Shown here piece after piece: positions 7,222 through 12,276 of a stretch of DNA of 12,276 nt. Under the pieces are notes generated by a model, which saw nothing but the letters and a program-made list of their open reading frames with translations, was not told where the DNA came from and ran no database searches. Source of the DNA: Bacillota bacterium (GTDB taxonomy: Bacteria > Bacillota > GCA-003054495 > Carboxydocellales > JAJZTU01); assembly GCA_021848765.1 (NCBI GenBank), contig JAJZTU010000080.1:1-12276 (forward strand). Reading direction: 5' to 3'. Position 1 is the first letter of the stretch, and every line of letters begins with the position of its first letter. The position numbers and the translations under genes were made by a program.

Positions 7222-7236
7222 ACCGCCACCGGTTTG
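7214..7236 (-). terminator. Terminator-like hairpin with no obvious upstream gene
   Basis: A perfect 7-bp stem (CAAACCG at 7219-7225, CGGTTTG at 7230-7236) with a 4-base loop is followed on the minus strand by TTTTT. It has the form of a rho-independent terminator for minus-strand transcription, yet the next gene on that side (fic) lies on the plus strand. It may be a leftover from a rearrangement, a guard against antisense transcription, or part of bsh regulation. Confidence 0.5.
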
Positions 7237-7362
7237 AATCACCTGTGGGCATACCCCCCCGCGATGTTTGCCGGCAGTGTGGTACCCACTTAGTTTTGCC
7301 TTAGGTATCCGTCCGGAATATCGTTTTATATCAACATATTCAGTCATTATTTGCAGTATTTA

Positions 7363-7384
7363 TTAGTAGCAAATTAGTAGCAAA
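7363..7384. repeat. Two tandem copies of TTAGTAGCAAA upstream of fic
   Basis: TTAGTAGCAAA occurs at 7363-7373 and again, exactly, at 7374-7384. The 11-bp period is about one helical turn, so both copies face the same side of the DNA, as in a binding site for a dimeric or cooperative regulator. The pair lies just upstream of the candidate fic promoter and about 55 bp before the fic start. Confidence 0.65.
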
Positions 7385-7388
7385 CCGG

Positions 7389-7416
7389 TTTCTAAACAGT
7401 ACAAATATGATACAAT
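7389..7416 (+). promoter_or_regulatory. Weak candidate promoter of the fic gene
   Basis: TACAAT at 7411-7416 is a good -10 box. The only -35 candidate at usable spacing is TTTCTA (7389-7394, 16 bases away), which is poor. The leader would be very short, since the ribosome binding site begins near 7424. TATGAT at 7406-7411 is an alternative -10 box. A poor -35 box would fit a regulated promoter, with the 11-bp repeats just upstream. Confidence 0.3.
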
Positions 7417-7438
7417 ACAAATCAAGGGGGTGTCACAA

Positions 7439-8671
7439 ATGTCTGAGATTAAATTCCAAGAACCTATAAATCAGTATATAAAAAAGTATTTAAATAAAAA
7501 GGAAATAATGTATCGTCTGCCCAGTACAGTCCCTATTGAGGAGTTTTGGCCCAAACTGGTGGAAGAAAGAAAAAAGCTAGGCACAAGTATTCCACTAAAA
7601 GATCAAGCCGGCCATTTCTTCTGGTATTGTTTAAATGATTTCCTGGTTGAGCGAATAAAAATAATTGATGACTCAGGTACGAAAAGTTTGATCCAGCATG
7701 TGAAGCAGGATATTTATGAAAAGGTTAAATTCGAGGCGCTAATTGATGAGGCATTGCACTCCAGTGCTATTGAGGGTGCTTTTTCCACAAAAAAGAGAAC
7801 AAAAGAAATGGTCGAAAAGAAAAGTAAGCCGGTAAACAAGAGTGAACGAATGATAATTAACAATTATCTTGCTTTAAACTATATATTGGAGAACCTCCAT
7901 AAACCCCTTGATGAAGAAATTGTTCTTTCCATTTATCGCATTTTAACTGAGGATACCCTGGACCCTGAGGATATAGTCGAAAAATACAGAAATGATACGG
8001 TTATTGTATGGGATTATAGCACTCAGAACCAGATTTATGAGGGTCCACCACATACCAAAGTCCAAAGTTTAATGGATGATTTGTTTAGTTTCATCCACAC
8101 TGAAGATCAGCTTCATCCAGTGATTAAAGCCTGTATAATTCATTTTTATTTTGTTTATATTCATCCCTTTTTCGACGGAAATGGGAGAACAGCCAGAGCT
8201 ATCTCCTATATGTATTTGTTGCAGAAAGGCTATGATTTTTTCAAATTCTTTTCCATTTCCAGTGTTGTCAGGGAGCATAAAAATAAGTATTACAAAGCAA
8301 TTAAGGATGTAGAGGACTACAATAGTGACTTGACCTATTTCCTGAACTATTATGCGGATATGATTGCGGATTCAATTATCTCAGTTCTAAACAAATTACA
8401 AAAAGAATATGGACGTATAGCTATACATTCCTACCTGGAGCAAAATGGTATTCTTTTGTCAAAACGTCAAATAAAGCTCTTAGAAAAGTTCATCAAGGGC
8501 GATAAGAATTTTATCCTGATAGAGGATTATCGTAAACAATATAAGGTAGTTTACGAAACTGCACGTACAGATCTAAATGAACTTGAAGCACTGGGGTTCT
8601 TAACAAAGTTTAAGCAAGGTAAAAAGTATATATATAAGTTTGTGGCACTTGAAAACCTTGTTCTAAAATAA
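7439..8671 (+). CDS. Fic-domain protein (probable AMP transferase) with winged-helix-like tail
   Basis: This 410-residue protein has an intact Fic core, HPFFDGNGRTAR (242-253), holding the catalytic histidine and the phosphate-binding GNGR. Fic enzymes usually transfer AMP from ATP to a protein side chain. The N-terminal helix carries SSAIEG (108-113), matching the (S/T)xxxE(G/N) inhibitory motif of class II Fic proteins, in which the glutamate (E112) blocks ATP gamma-phosphate binding. The EGPPH segment (201-205) lies where the target-docking flap is expected. Residues about 335-405 look like a winged helix, suggesting DNA binding or autoregulation. The ATG at 7439 is chosen because AAGGGGG lies 8 bases before it; a GTG at 7430 lacks such a site. 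The gene is clearly more AT-rich than the surrounding genes and stands alone between terminators, which suggests transfer. Its target is unknown, and no antitoxin gene is adjacent. Confidence 0.92.
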   Translation: MSEIKFQEPINQYIKKYLNKKEIMYRLPSTVPIEEFWPKLVEERKKLGTSIPLKDQAGHFFWYCLNDFLVERIKIIDDSGTKSLIQHVKQDIYEKVKFEALIDEALHSSAIEGAFSTKKRTKEMVEKKSKPVNKSERMIINNYLALNYILENLHKPLDEEIVLSIYRILTEDTLDPEDIVEKYRNDTVIVWDYSTQNQIYEGPPHTKVQSLMDDLFSFIHTEDQLHPVIKACIIHFYFVYIHPFFDGNGRTARAISYMYLLQKGYDFFKFFSISSVVREHKNKYYKAIKDVEDYNSDLTYFLNYYADMIADSIISVLNKLQKEYGRIAIHSYLEQNGILLSKRQIKLLEKFIKGDKNFILIEDYRKQYKVVYETARTDLNELEALGFLTKFKQGKKYIYKFVALENLVLK

Positions 8672-8710
8672 GATCCGGACAAAAGCATTTAGCTTATAAG
8701 TCTTAAGAAT

Positions 8711-8745
8711 ACAAACCGGAGGGGTCAGCAACCCCTCCGGTTTGT
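8711..8745. terminator. Bidirectional terminator between fic and hsp20
   Basis: A perfect stem of about 15 bp (ACAAACCGGAGGGGT and its complement) encloses a 5-base loop at 8726-8730. The plus-strand side is followed by GTTTGTTC and the minus-strand side by TTTGTATTCTT, so both convergent genes can use it. It ends one base before the hsp20 stop codon. Confidence 0.8.
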
Positions 8746-9198
8746 TCACTCAATATTAAGTTTAACTCCCTGGGGTCTTTTAGTCCCTGATTTTGGCAGT
8801 GTCAATTCCAGAACTCCGGCTTTAAATCTTGCTTTTGATTTCTCGGGGAGGACCAATGCATCTAACGGGATAGTCCGGATAAAGGAACCGCTCCGGACCT
8901 CCTGAAGGAAATAGTCCTGACTTTCTTGCCTGGTTTCTTCTGAGTGATAACCTTTTATAATGACAGCATCTTCTTCGACATGGATATCCAGGTTTTTGGC
9001 ATCTACGCCGGGCAAATACGCTTTTACAACAAATTCTGTACCCTTATCCGCTACATCAATACTGATCCCGGAATCTAATCCGGACAAGCGGCTTGCAAAG
9101 AAGTCACCGAAAGAAAAGAGCTCATCGAAAAGAGCATCCATTTTTTTGCGCATAACGGACATGTGATTAACAGGGTCATGAGGAATAAGCTCACTCAT
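8746..9198 (-). CDS. Small heat shock protein, Hsp20 / alpha-crystallin family
   Basis: This 150-residue ATP-independent holdase binds unfolding proteins in the cytosol. Residues 1-45 are the variable N-terminal arm, rich in Met and Phe. Residues about 46-136 are the alpha-crystallin domain, with ISIDVAD (45-51), YLPGV (61-65), SFIRTIPL (105-112) and the hallmark GVLELTLPK (128-136). The short C-terminal tail ends in VKLNIE, an I-x-I-like element used for oligomer contacts. The ATG start has an excellent GAGGTGAG ribosome binding site. It is monocistronic, with a shared terminator downstream. I see no CIRCE or CtsR operator upstream, but a perfect 14-bp palindrome lies 17 bp before the start. 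Confidence 0.95.
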   Translation of the reverse strand: MSELIPHDPVNHMSVMRKKMDALFDELFSFGDFFASRLSGLDSGISIDVADKGTEFVVKAYLPGVDAKNLDIHVEEDAVIIKGYHSEETRQESQDYFLQEVRSGSFIRTIPLDALVLPEKSKARFKAGVLELTLPKSGTKRPQGVKLNIE

Positions 9199-9214
9199 AA
9201 ACTCACCTCTTTAA

Positions 9215-9228
9215 ATACATGCATGTAT
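9215..9228. promoter_or_regulatory. Perfect 14-bp palindrome upstream of hsp20
   Basis: ATACATGCATGTAT is fully self-complementary and lies between the ribosome binding site and the upstream region of hsp20. A position this close to the start suits a repressor operator, but no regulator is identified. A TTGGCA lies just upstream on the minus strand, without a convincing -10 box. Confidence 0.4.
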
Positions 9229-9357
9229 CATTGCCAATTACTTCCCACCCCGCATCTTTATCATATTCAACAAGCGTAAAATTTGCTCTCCCCAAAACCA
9301 AAGACCCTCGTTAAGGAAATTAGCCACAGATTCCACGAAAACATAATTTCATTAACG

Positions 9358-9379
9358 ATAAAACACCCCGTAGGGTGCT
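9358..9379 (-). terminator. Terminator of the ABC transporter operon
   Basis: On the minus strand a CACCC/GGGTG stem, extended by one G-U and one A-T pair, closes a C(TACG)G loop. That loop is an unusually stable UNCG-type tetraloop in RNA. TTTTAT follows. It starts 8 bases after the ATPase stop codon and ends the three-gene transporter transcript. Confidence 0.75.
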
Positions 9380-9387
9380 CCTTGTTG

Positions 9388-10170
9388 CTAAATCTGAAAT
9401 TCCAAATCCTGGTGGTGCACAAGTTCAAATTCCCGGAAAACCTTGTCCCGGATGGTCGTAAAGTCATAACCGGTCCGTTCCCGGGGACGCCCGACGGGCA
9501 CCTCCAGCACCCGCTTAACCCTTCCGGGATGAGGGGACATAAGCACAATCCGGTCAGCAAGATATACCGCCTCGTCAATATCATGGGTCACAAAGATTAT
9601 AGTCTTATGCTTTTCCTGCCAGATCCGGGAAATCTCCTCCTGCATCTTGTATCTGGTCATGGCATCCAGGGCTCCAAAGGGCTCGTCCATGAAAATAATT
9701 TCCGGGTCCACCGCCAGGGCCCTGGCCAGGGCCACCCGCTGCTGCATTCCCCCGGAGAGTTCATGAGGATGGTGGCCTGCGAACTTTTCCAAACCAACAA
9801 GGTCAATATATTCCCGGGCAATCTCCTGCCTTTCCGGACGGGGAACTCCCTGAACCTCCAGCCCGTATTCCACATTGCCCAGGACTGTCCGCCAGGGAAA
9901 CAGGCCATAATTTTGAAATATGGTCACATGCTTGGGGTCCGGCCCGGAAACCGGTTCCCCGTCAATGAGGATTCTTCCCCCGGTAGGGTGGTCAAAACCG
10001 GCAGCCATATTCAACAAGGTGGTTTTCCCGCAGCCACTGGGTCCCAAGAGGCAGACAAACTCTCCTTCCCGGATTTCCAGGTCTACGCCGGTCAGGGCCT
10101 CCTGCCAGGCCCCTGCTTTATTTTGAAAAGACTTTTCCACTCCCTCGATAACTATCTTGGCTTTGCCCAT
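9388..10170 (-). CDS. ABC transporter ATPase, nitrate/sulfonate/taurine class
   Basis: This 260-residue ATPase drives import by the transporter encoded just upstream. All nucleotide-binding motifs are intact: Walker A GPSGCGKTT (43-51), Q-loop Q86 in FQNYGLFPW (85-93), signature LSGGMQQ (138-144), Walker B IIFMDEP (158-164), D-loop GALD (166-169) and switch histidine H196 in VTHDIDEA (194-201). The FPW sequence after the Q-loop and the overall length are typical of the SsuB/TauB/NrtD group. The start ATG lies 18 bp after the permease stop, with a GAGGG ribosome binding site. It is the last gene of the operon. The family assignment is secure, but the substrate cannot be read from this subunit. 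Confidence 0.95.
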   Translation of the reverse strand: MGKAKIVIEGVEKSFQNKAGAWQEALTGVDLEIREGEFVCLLGPSGCGKTTLLNMAAGFDHPTGGRILIDGEPVSGPDPKHVTIFQNYGLFPWRTVLGNVEYGLEVQGVPRPERQEIAREYIDLVGLEKFAGHHPHELSGGMQQRVALARALAVDPEIIFMDEPFGALDAMTRYKMQEEISRIWQEKHKTIIFVTHDIDEAVYLADRIVLMSPHPGRVKRVLEVPVGRPRERTGYDFTTIRDKVFREFELVHHQDLEFQI

Positions 10171-10188
10171 GGTTGAATTCCCTCACTC

Positions 10189-10974
10189 TCACTCATGGGT
10201 TTTGGGCACAAAACCCCAGTTTTTGTTTACCCACTTTTCCGCTAAGCGCATTAAACGGTCCAGGGCCAGGCCCAACAACCCAATCAGGATCATGCCCAGG
10301 ATAATCCAGTCTGTCCGCAGGAAATTGCGGGAATCCACAATTAAATATCCCAGTCCCGACTGTGCCCCCAGCATCTCTCCGGCCACCAGGTGAATCCAGG
10401 CCGTACCCAGGGCGATGTGCAGGCCTACCATGATATGGGGGAAGGCTGCAGGTACTACAACCTTCAGGAGGATATCCCGTTCCCGGGTCCGGAAATTCCG
10501 GGCTACCTTAATGTAAACAGGGTCGACATTCCGCACGGCATTGACGGTCGCTAATAAGGCCGGAAAAAAAGCCGAAAGAAAGATGATGAAAATTGCCGGT
10601 AAATTACCTATCCCAAACCACAGCAGCGCCAGGGGAAACCAGGCAATCGGCGAAATAGGCCGCAAGATTTGAATAAAGGGGTCAACAGCGGTCAACATCC
10701 TATTGTACCAACCCAGAATCAGCCCTAGAACAACACCTGAGGAAACAGCCAGTAAATAGGCAACCCCAAACCGGTACATGCTGACTCCGATATGTTCCAG
10801 CAAAATATCCCTTGCCCAAAGCTCTGCAGCGCCCTTGGCCACCTGTACAGGACCAGGCAGTTCTTCCAGGGTATAAATTCCTGATGATACTACCAACTGC
10901 CAGATTCCTGCCAGCACACCCAAAGTTAATAGCGGAGTAAGATACTTTTCTCCCTTAAATCCCTGGCCCCGCAA
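10189..10974 (-). CDS. ABC transporter permease, nitrate/sulfonate/taurine class
   Basis: This 261-residue inner-membrane protein has about six predicted membrane segments, near residues 13-31, 68-90, 103-122, 124-145, 180-200 and 223-240. The cytoplasmic coupling loop that docks with the ATPase is visible as ARNFRTRERDILLKVVVPAA (158-177), equivalent to the EAA motif of the BPD_transp_1 family. GEMLGAQSGLGYLI (199-212) is also typical of SsuC/TauC/NrtB-like permeases. The start is a TTG at 10974 with GGAGGG 6 bases upstream, 19 bp after the binding-protein stop. The gene lies between the binding protein and the ATPase in one operon, and is complete. Confidence 0.94.
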   Translation of the reverse strand: MRGQGFKGEKYLTPLLTLGVLAGIWQLVVSSGIYTLEELPGPVQVAKGAAELWARDILLEHIGVSMYRFGVAYLLAVSSGVVLGLILGWYNRMLTAVDPFIQILRPISPIAWFPLALLWFGIGNLPAIFIIFLSAFFPALLATVNAVRNVDPVYIKVARNFRTRERDILLKVVVPAAFPHIMVGLHIALGTAWIHLVAGEMLGAQSGLGYLIVDSRNFLRTDWIILGMILIGLLGLALDRLMRLAEKWVNKNWGFVPKTHE

Positions 10975-10993
10975 CTAAAACCCTCCCTCACTC

Positions 10994-12004
10994 CTAGAGT
11001 TTGTATGCCTTCCGGGCAAAGCTGTCATCCAGGTAGGCTGCCAGTTCCACAGGCTTCTGGGCGATTCCGAATTTCAGCATATAATCCTGAGTGGCTTTTA
11101 GGTCATCCATGGTAGGAAGCAGGTTATCATAGGTTACCCGGTCCTTGGGATTGGTGAGCACATGCAGGATAACCTCCGGTTTTTGTCCCAGGTACTTGTT
11201 AGAGAGATTGGCGGCCTCCTGGCGGTTGCCCTCAATAAACCTGCCTGTAGCAACTAAACTGTCTACCAGTTCCTGAACCGCCTCAGGATGCTTAGCAATA
11301 ATATCCTCCCGTACATTGAGCACGCAGCAAATGTGGTTGGGCCAGATATCCTTGGAGAGCATCAGTACCTTTCCTACCTTCTGCAACTCAGCCTGACCTC
11401 CAAAAGGTTCTGCTACTATAAACCCGTTGATTTGCTGGCTGGCTAATCCCTGGACCATTTCCGGGGGAGCCATGTCTATAATTTTAAGGTCTTTAGCAGC
11501 ATCTATCCCCTTTTCAGAGAGGATTTTACGCAGCAGAATATTATGGGTGGAGAATTTACTGGGAATGGCAATGGTTTTACCCTTCAGATCGCTTACTGTA
11601 TTGATCTCATTTCCAACCTTAACGGTGATAACACTGCCATTGCGGTGTCCTAACAATACCCCTTTGATGGGCACTCCTTTCTGCCGCAGGGTTAAACTAA
11701 TGGGAGTCAGAGCAAAGGCAGCCTCAACAGCTCCTGCCTTTAACGCCTCGGCCAGTTCCGGCCAACTTGAAAACTTAACCGGTTCCAGGTTCAACTTTTG
11801 AAACTTAGTTTTGGCATGGCTAATAACAGTCAGGTGATCGGTAATCGGCAGATAGCCAAGCTTAATAGTAGGGGCGCCGGCGTGCGACCCGGTTTTCTCG
11901 GTATTGCCCGCTCCACAACCTACTAACCCTGCGGACATAGCTGTACCTAGCAGAATACTTCCCCCGCCTAGTTTAATAAAATCTCTCCTACTGATGTTTT
12001 TCAT
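10994..12004 (-). CDS. Tat-type lipoprotein substrate-binding protein, NrtA/SsuA/TauA-like
   Basis: This 336-residue protein captures the substrate for the downstream permease and ATPase. The N-terminus carries a twin-arginine motif SRRDFIK (5-11), a hydrophobic stretch, and a lipobox LVGC with C30 as the lipidated residue, so it is probably exported folded and then anchored to the membrane. Residues about 45-335 are a type II periplasmic-binding fold, with GYLPITDHL (50-58), KFSSWPELAEALKAG (77-91) and VAEPFGG (197-203), as in the NrtA/CmpA/SsuA/TauA group. A WPNHICCV segment (221-228) with adjacent cysteines is distinctive. I chose the ATG at 12004 because the Tat motif follows at once and GGGGG lies upstream. 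An ATG at 12040 would put 12 residues before it and start almost at the predicted transcription start. The substrate is unknown. Confidence 0.93.
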   Translation of the reverse strand: MKNISRRDFIKLGGGSILLGTAMSAGLVGCGAGNTEKTGSHAGAPTIKLGYLPITDHLTVISHAKTKFQKLNLEPVKFSSWPELAEALKAGAVEAAFALTPISLTLRQKGVPIKGVLLGHRNGSVITVKVGNEINTVSDLKGKTIAIPSKFSTHNILLRKILSEKGIDAAKDLKIIDMAPPEMVQGLASQQINGFIVAEPFGGQAELQKVGKVLMLSKDIWPNHICCVLNVREDIIAKHPEAVQELVDSLVATGRFIEGNRQEAANLSNKYLGQKPEVILHVLTNPKDRVTYDNLLPTMDDLKATQDYMLKFGIAQKPVELAAYLDDSFARKAYKL

Positions 12005-12048
12005 TTTCGTCAACCCCCAAACTAAAAAGTCGTAAGTCAATTAAGCCC

Positions 12049-12079
12049 ATTATAGCCTAAGAAACTTATATATGACCAA
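12049..12079 (-). promoter_or_regulatory. Candidate promoter of the ABC transporter operon
   Basis: On the minus strand a perfect TATAAT -10 box (12049-12054) lies 19 bases from TTGGTC (12074-12079), a moderate -35 box. Transcription would start near 12042, giving a leader of about 38 bases before the chosen start codon. The long spacer suggests a weak or activated promoter. Confidence 0.5.
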
Positions 12080-12133
12080 TAAAAAGAACTGATAGGATTA
12101 ACTTTGACAATAAGGATAGTTTATAACAGAGTG

Positions 12134-12276
12134 TTACTGCCACCCAAGCCCTTTGCGTTTGCGGTGGATGTGCATCTTAATGGTCTGGGCGGCCAATTTG
12201 GGATAGGGTTCGGTGTAAATCTTGGCTCCCAGGAGCTTGAGGACACCTTCATCACCGGCCAGGAAGTCCACAATAT
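12134..12276 (-). CDS. C-terminal fragment of an unidentified protein
   Basis: An open frame enters from the right edge and ends at TAA (12134-12136), giving the last 46 residues of a minus-strand protein. It includes GDEGVLKLLGAKIY (7-20) and a very basic end, KMHIHRKRKGLGWQ (33-46). GC-rich codons like those of its neighbours and the absence of any stop support it as a real gene, but I do not recognise the family. It lies in the same direction as the ABC operon, about 130 bp before the binding-protein start. A candidate promoter and no clear terminator lie between them. Confidence 0.6.
   Translation of the reverse strand, partial: IVDFLAGDEGVLKLLGAKIYTEPYPKLAAQTIKMHIHRKRKGLGWQ

Noticed and set aside
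7430..7438. GTG start for the Fic protein
   Set aside because: The GGGGG run overlaps this codon, whereas it is correctly spaced for the ATG at 7439.
9199..9300. Sigma-54 or CIRCE-type control of hsp20
   Set aside because: TTGGCA is present but the GG-to-GC spacing is 11 rather than 10, and no TTAGCACTC-N9-GAGTGCTAA element occurs.
9283..10176. Long plus-strand open frame of 297 codons opposite the ABC ATPase
   Set aside because: It is antisense to a gene with all ABC ATPase motifs, has no recognisable domain, and is a by-product of GC-rich codons in the real gene.
12005..12040. Upstream ATG extending the binding protein by 12 residues
   Set aside because: It places residues before the Tat motif and lies about at the predicted transcription start, with no ribosome binding site possible.
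12104..12127. TTGACA and TATAAC on the plus strand resembling a promoter
   Set aside because: The spacing is only 12 bases, and it would transcribe antisense into the unidentified minus-strand gene.

Overview
The window looks like a chromosomal segment of a moderate-GC member of the Bacillota, possibly a Clostridia/Peptococcaceae-type lineage. The evidence is purine-rich Shine-Dalgarno sequences ahead of almost every gene, several GTG or TTG starts, short tightly packed operons, and a complete bacillithiol operon. Bacillithiol is the low-molecular-weight thiol of many Bacillota. The genus assignment is inference only.

Layout from left to right. A small membrane-anchored protein of unknown function (+, 35-535) converges, with a 9-bp 3' overlap, on a large cytoplasmic GH15 glucoamylase-family glycosidase (-, 527-2515). 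Next is a NarL/LuxR-type regulator (-, 2666-3319) whose receiver domain has lost the phosphoacceptor aspartate. Strong hairpin terminators lie on both sides of it (2593-2622 and 3482-3510). The bacillithiol operon follows on the minus strand in the order bshC (5446-7122), bshB1 (4738-5439), bshA (3520-4644). It encodes all three committed steps: GlcNAc transfer to L-malate, deacetylation, and cysteine addition.

The roughly 300-bp gap at 7123-7438 holds a candidate bsh promoter, a terminator-like hairpin with no evident source gene, and two copies of an 11-bp direct repeat. It leads to a visibly AT-rich plus-strand gene for a Fic-domain protein (7439-8671) with an N-terminal inhibitory motif and a C-terminal winged-helix-like tail. 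This gene is the best candidate for horizontally acquired DNA here. A bidirectional terminator (8711-8745) separates it from a convergent Hsp20 gene (-, 8746-9198).

The right end is a three-gene ABC importer operon of the nitrate/sulfonate/taurine (NrtA/SsuA/TauA) class on the minus strand: Tat-type lipoprotein binding protein (10994-12004), permease (10189-10974) and ATPase (9388-10170). It has a candidate promoter at 12049-12079 and a terminator at 9358-9379. The last 143 bases hold the C-terminus of an unidentified minus-strand gene.

I found no CRISPR array, rRNA, tRNA, recognisable riboswitch or transposase. No clearly new multi-gene system is visible. The most unusual items are the degenerate response regulator, two short tandem duplications directly at gene 3' ends, the conserved small surface protein, and the Fic island with its upstream repeats.
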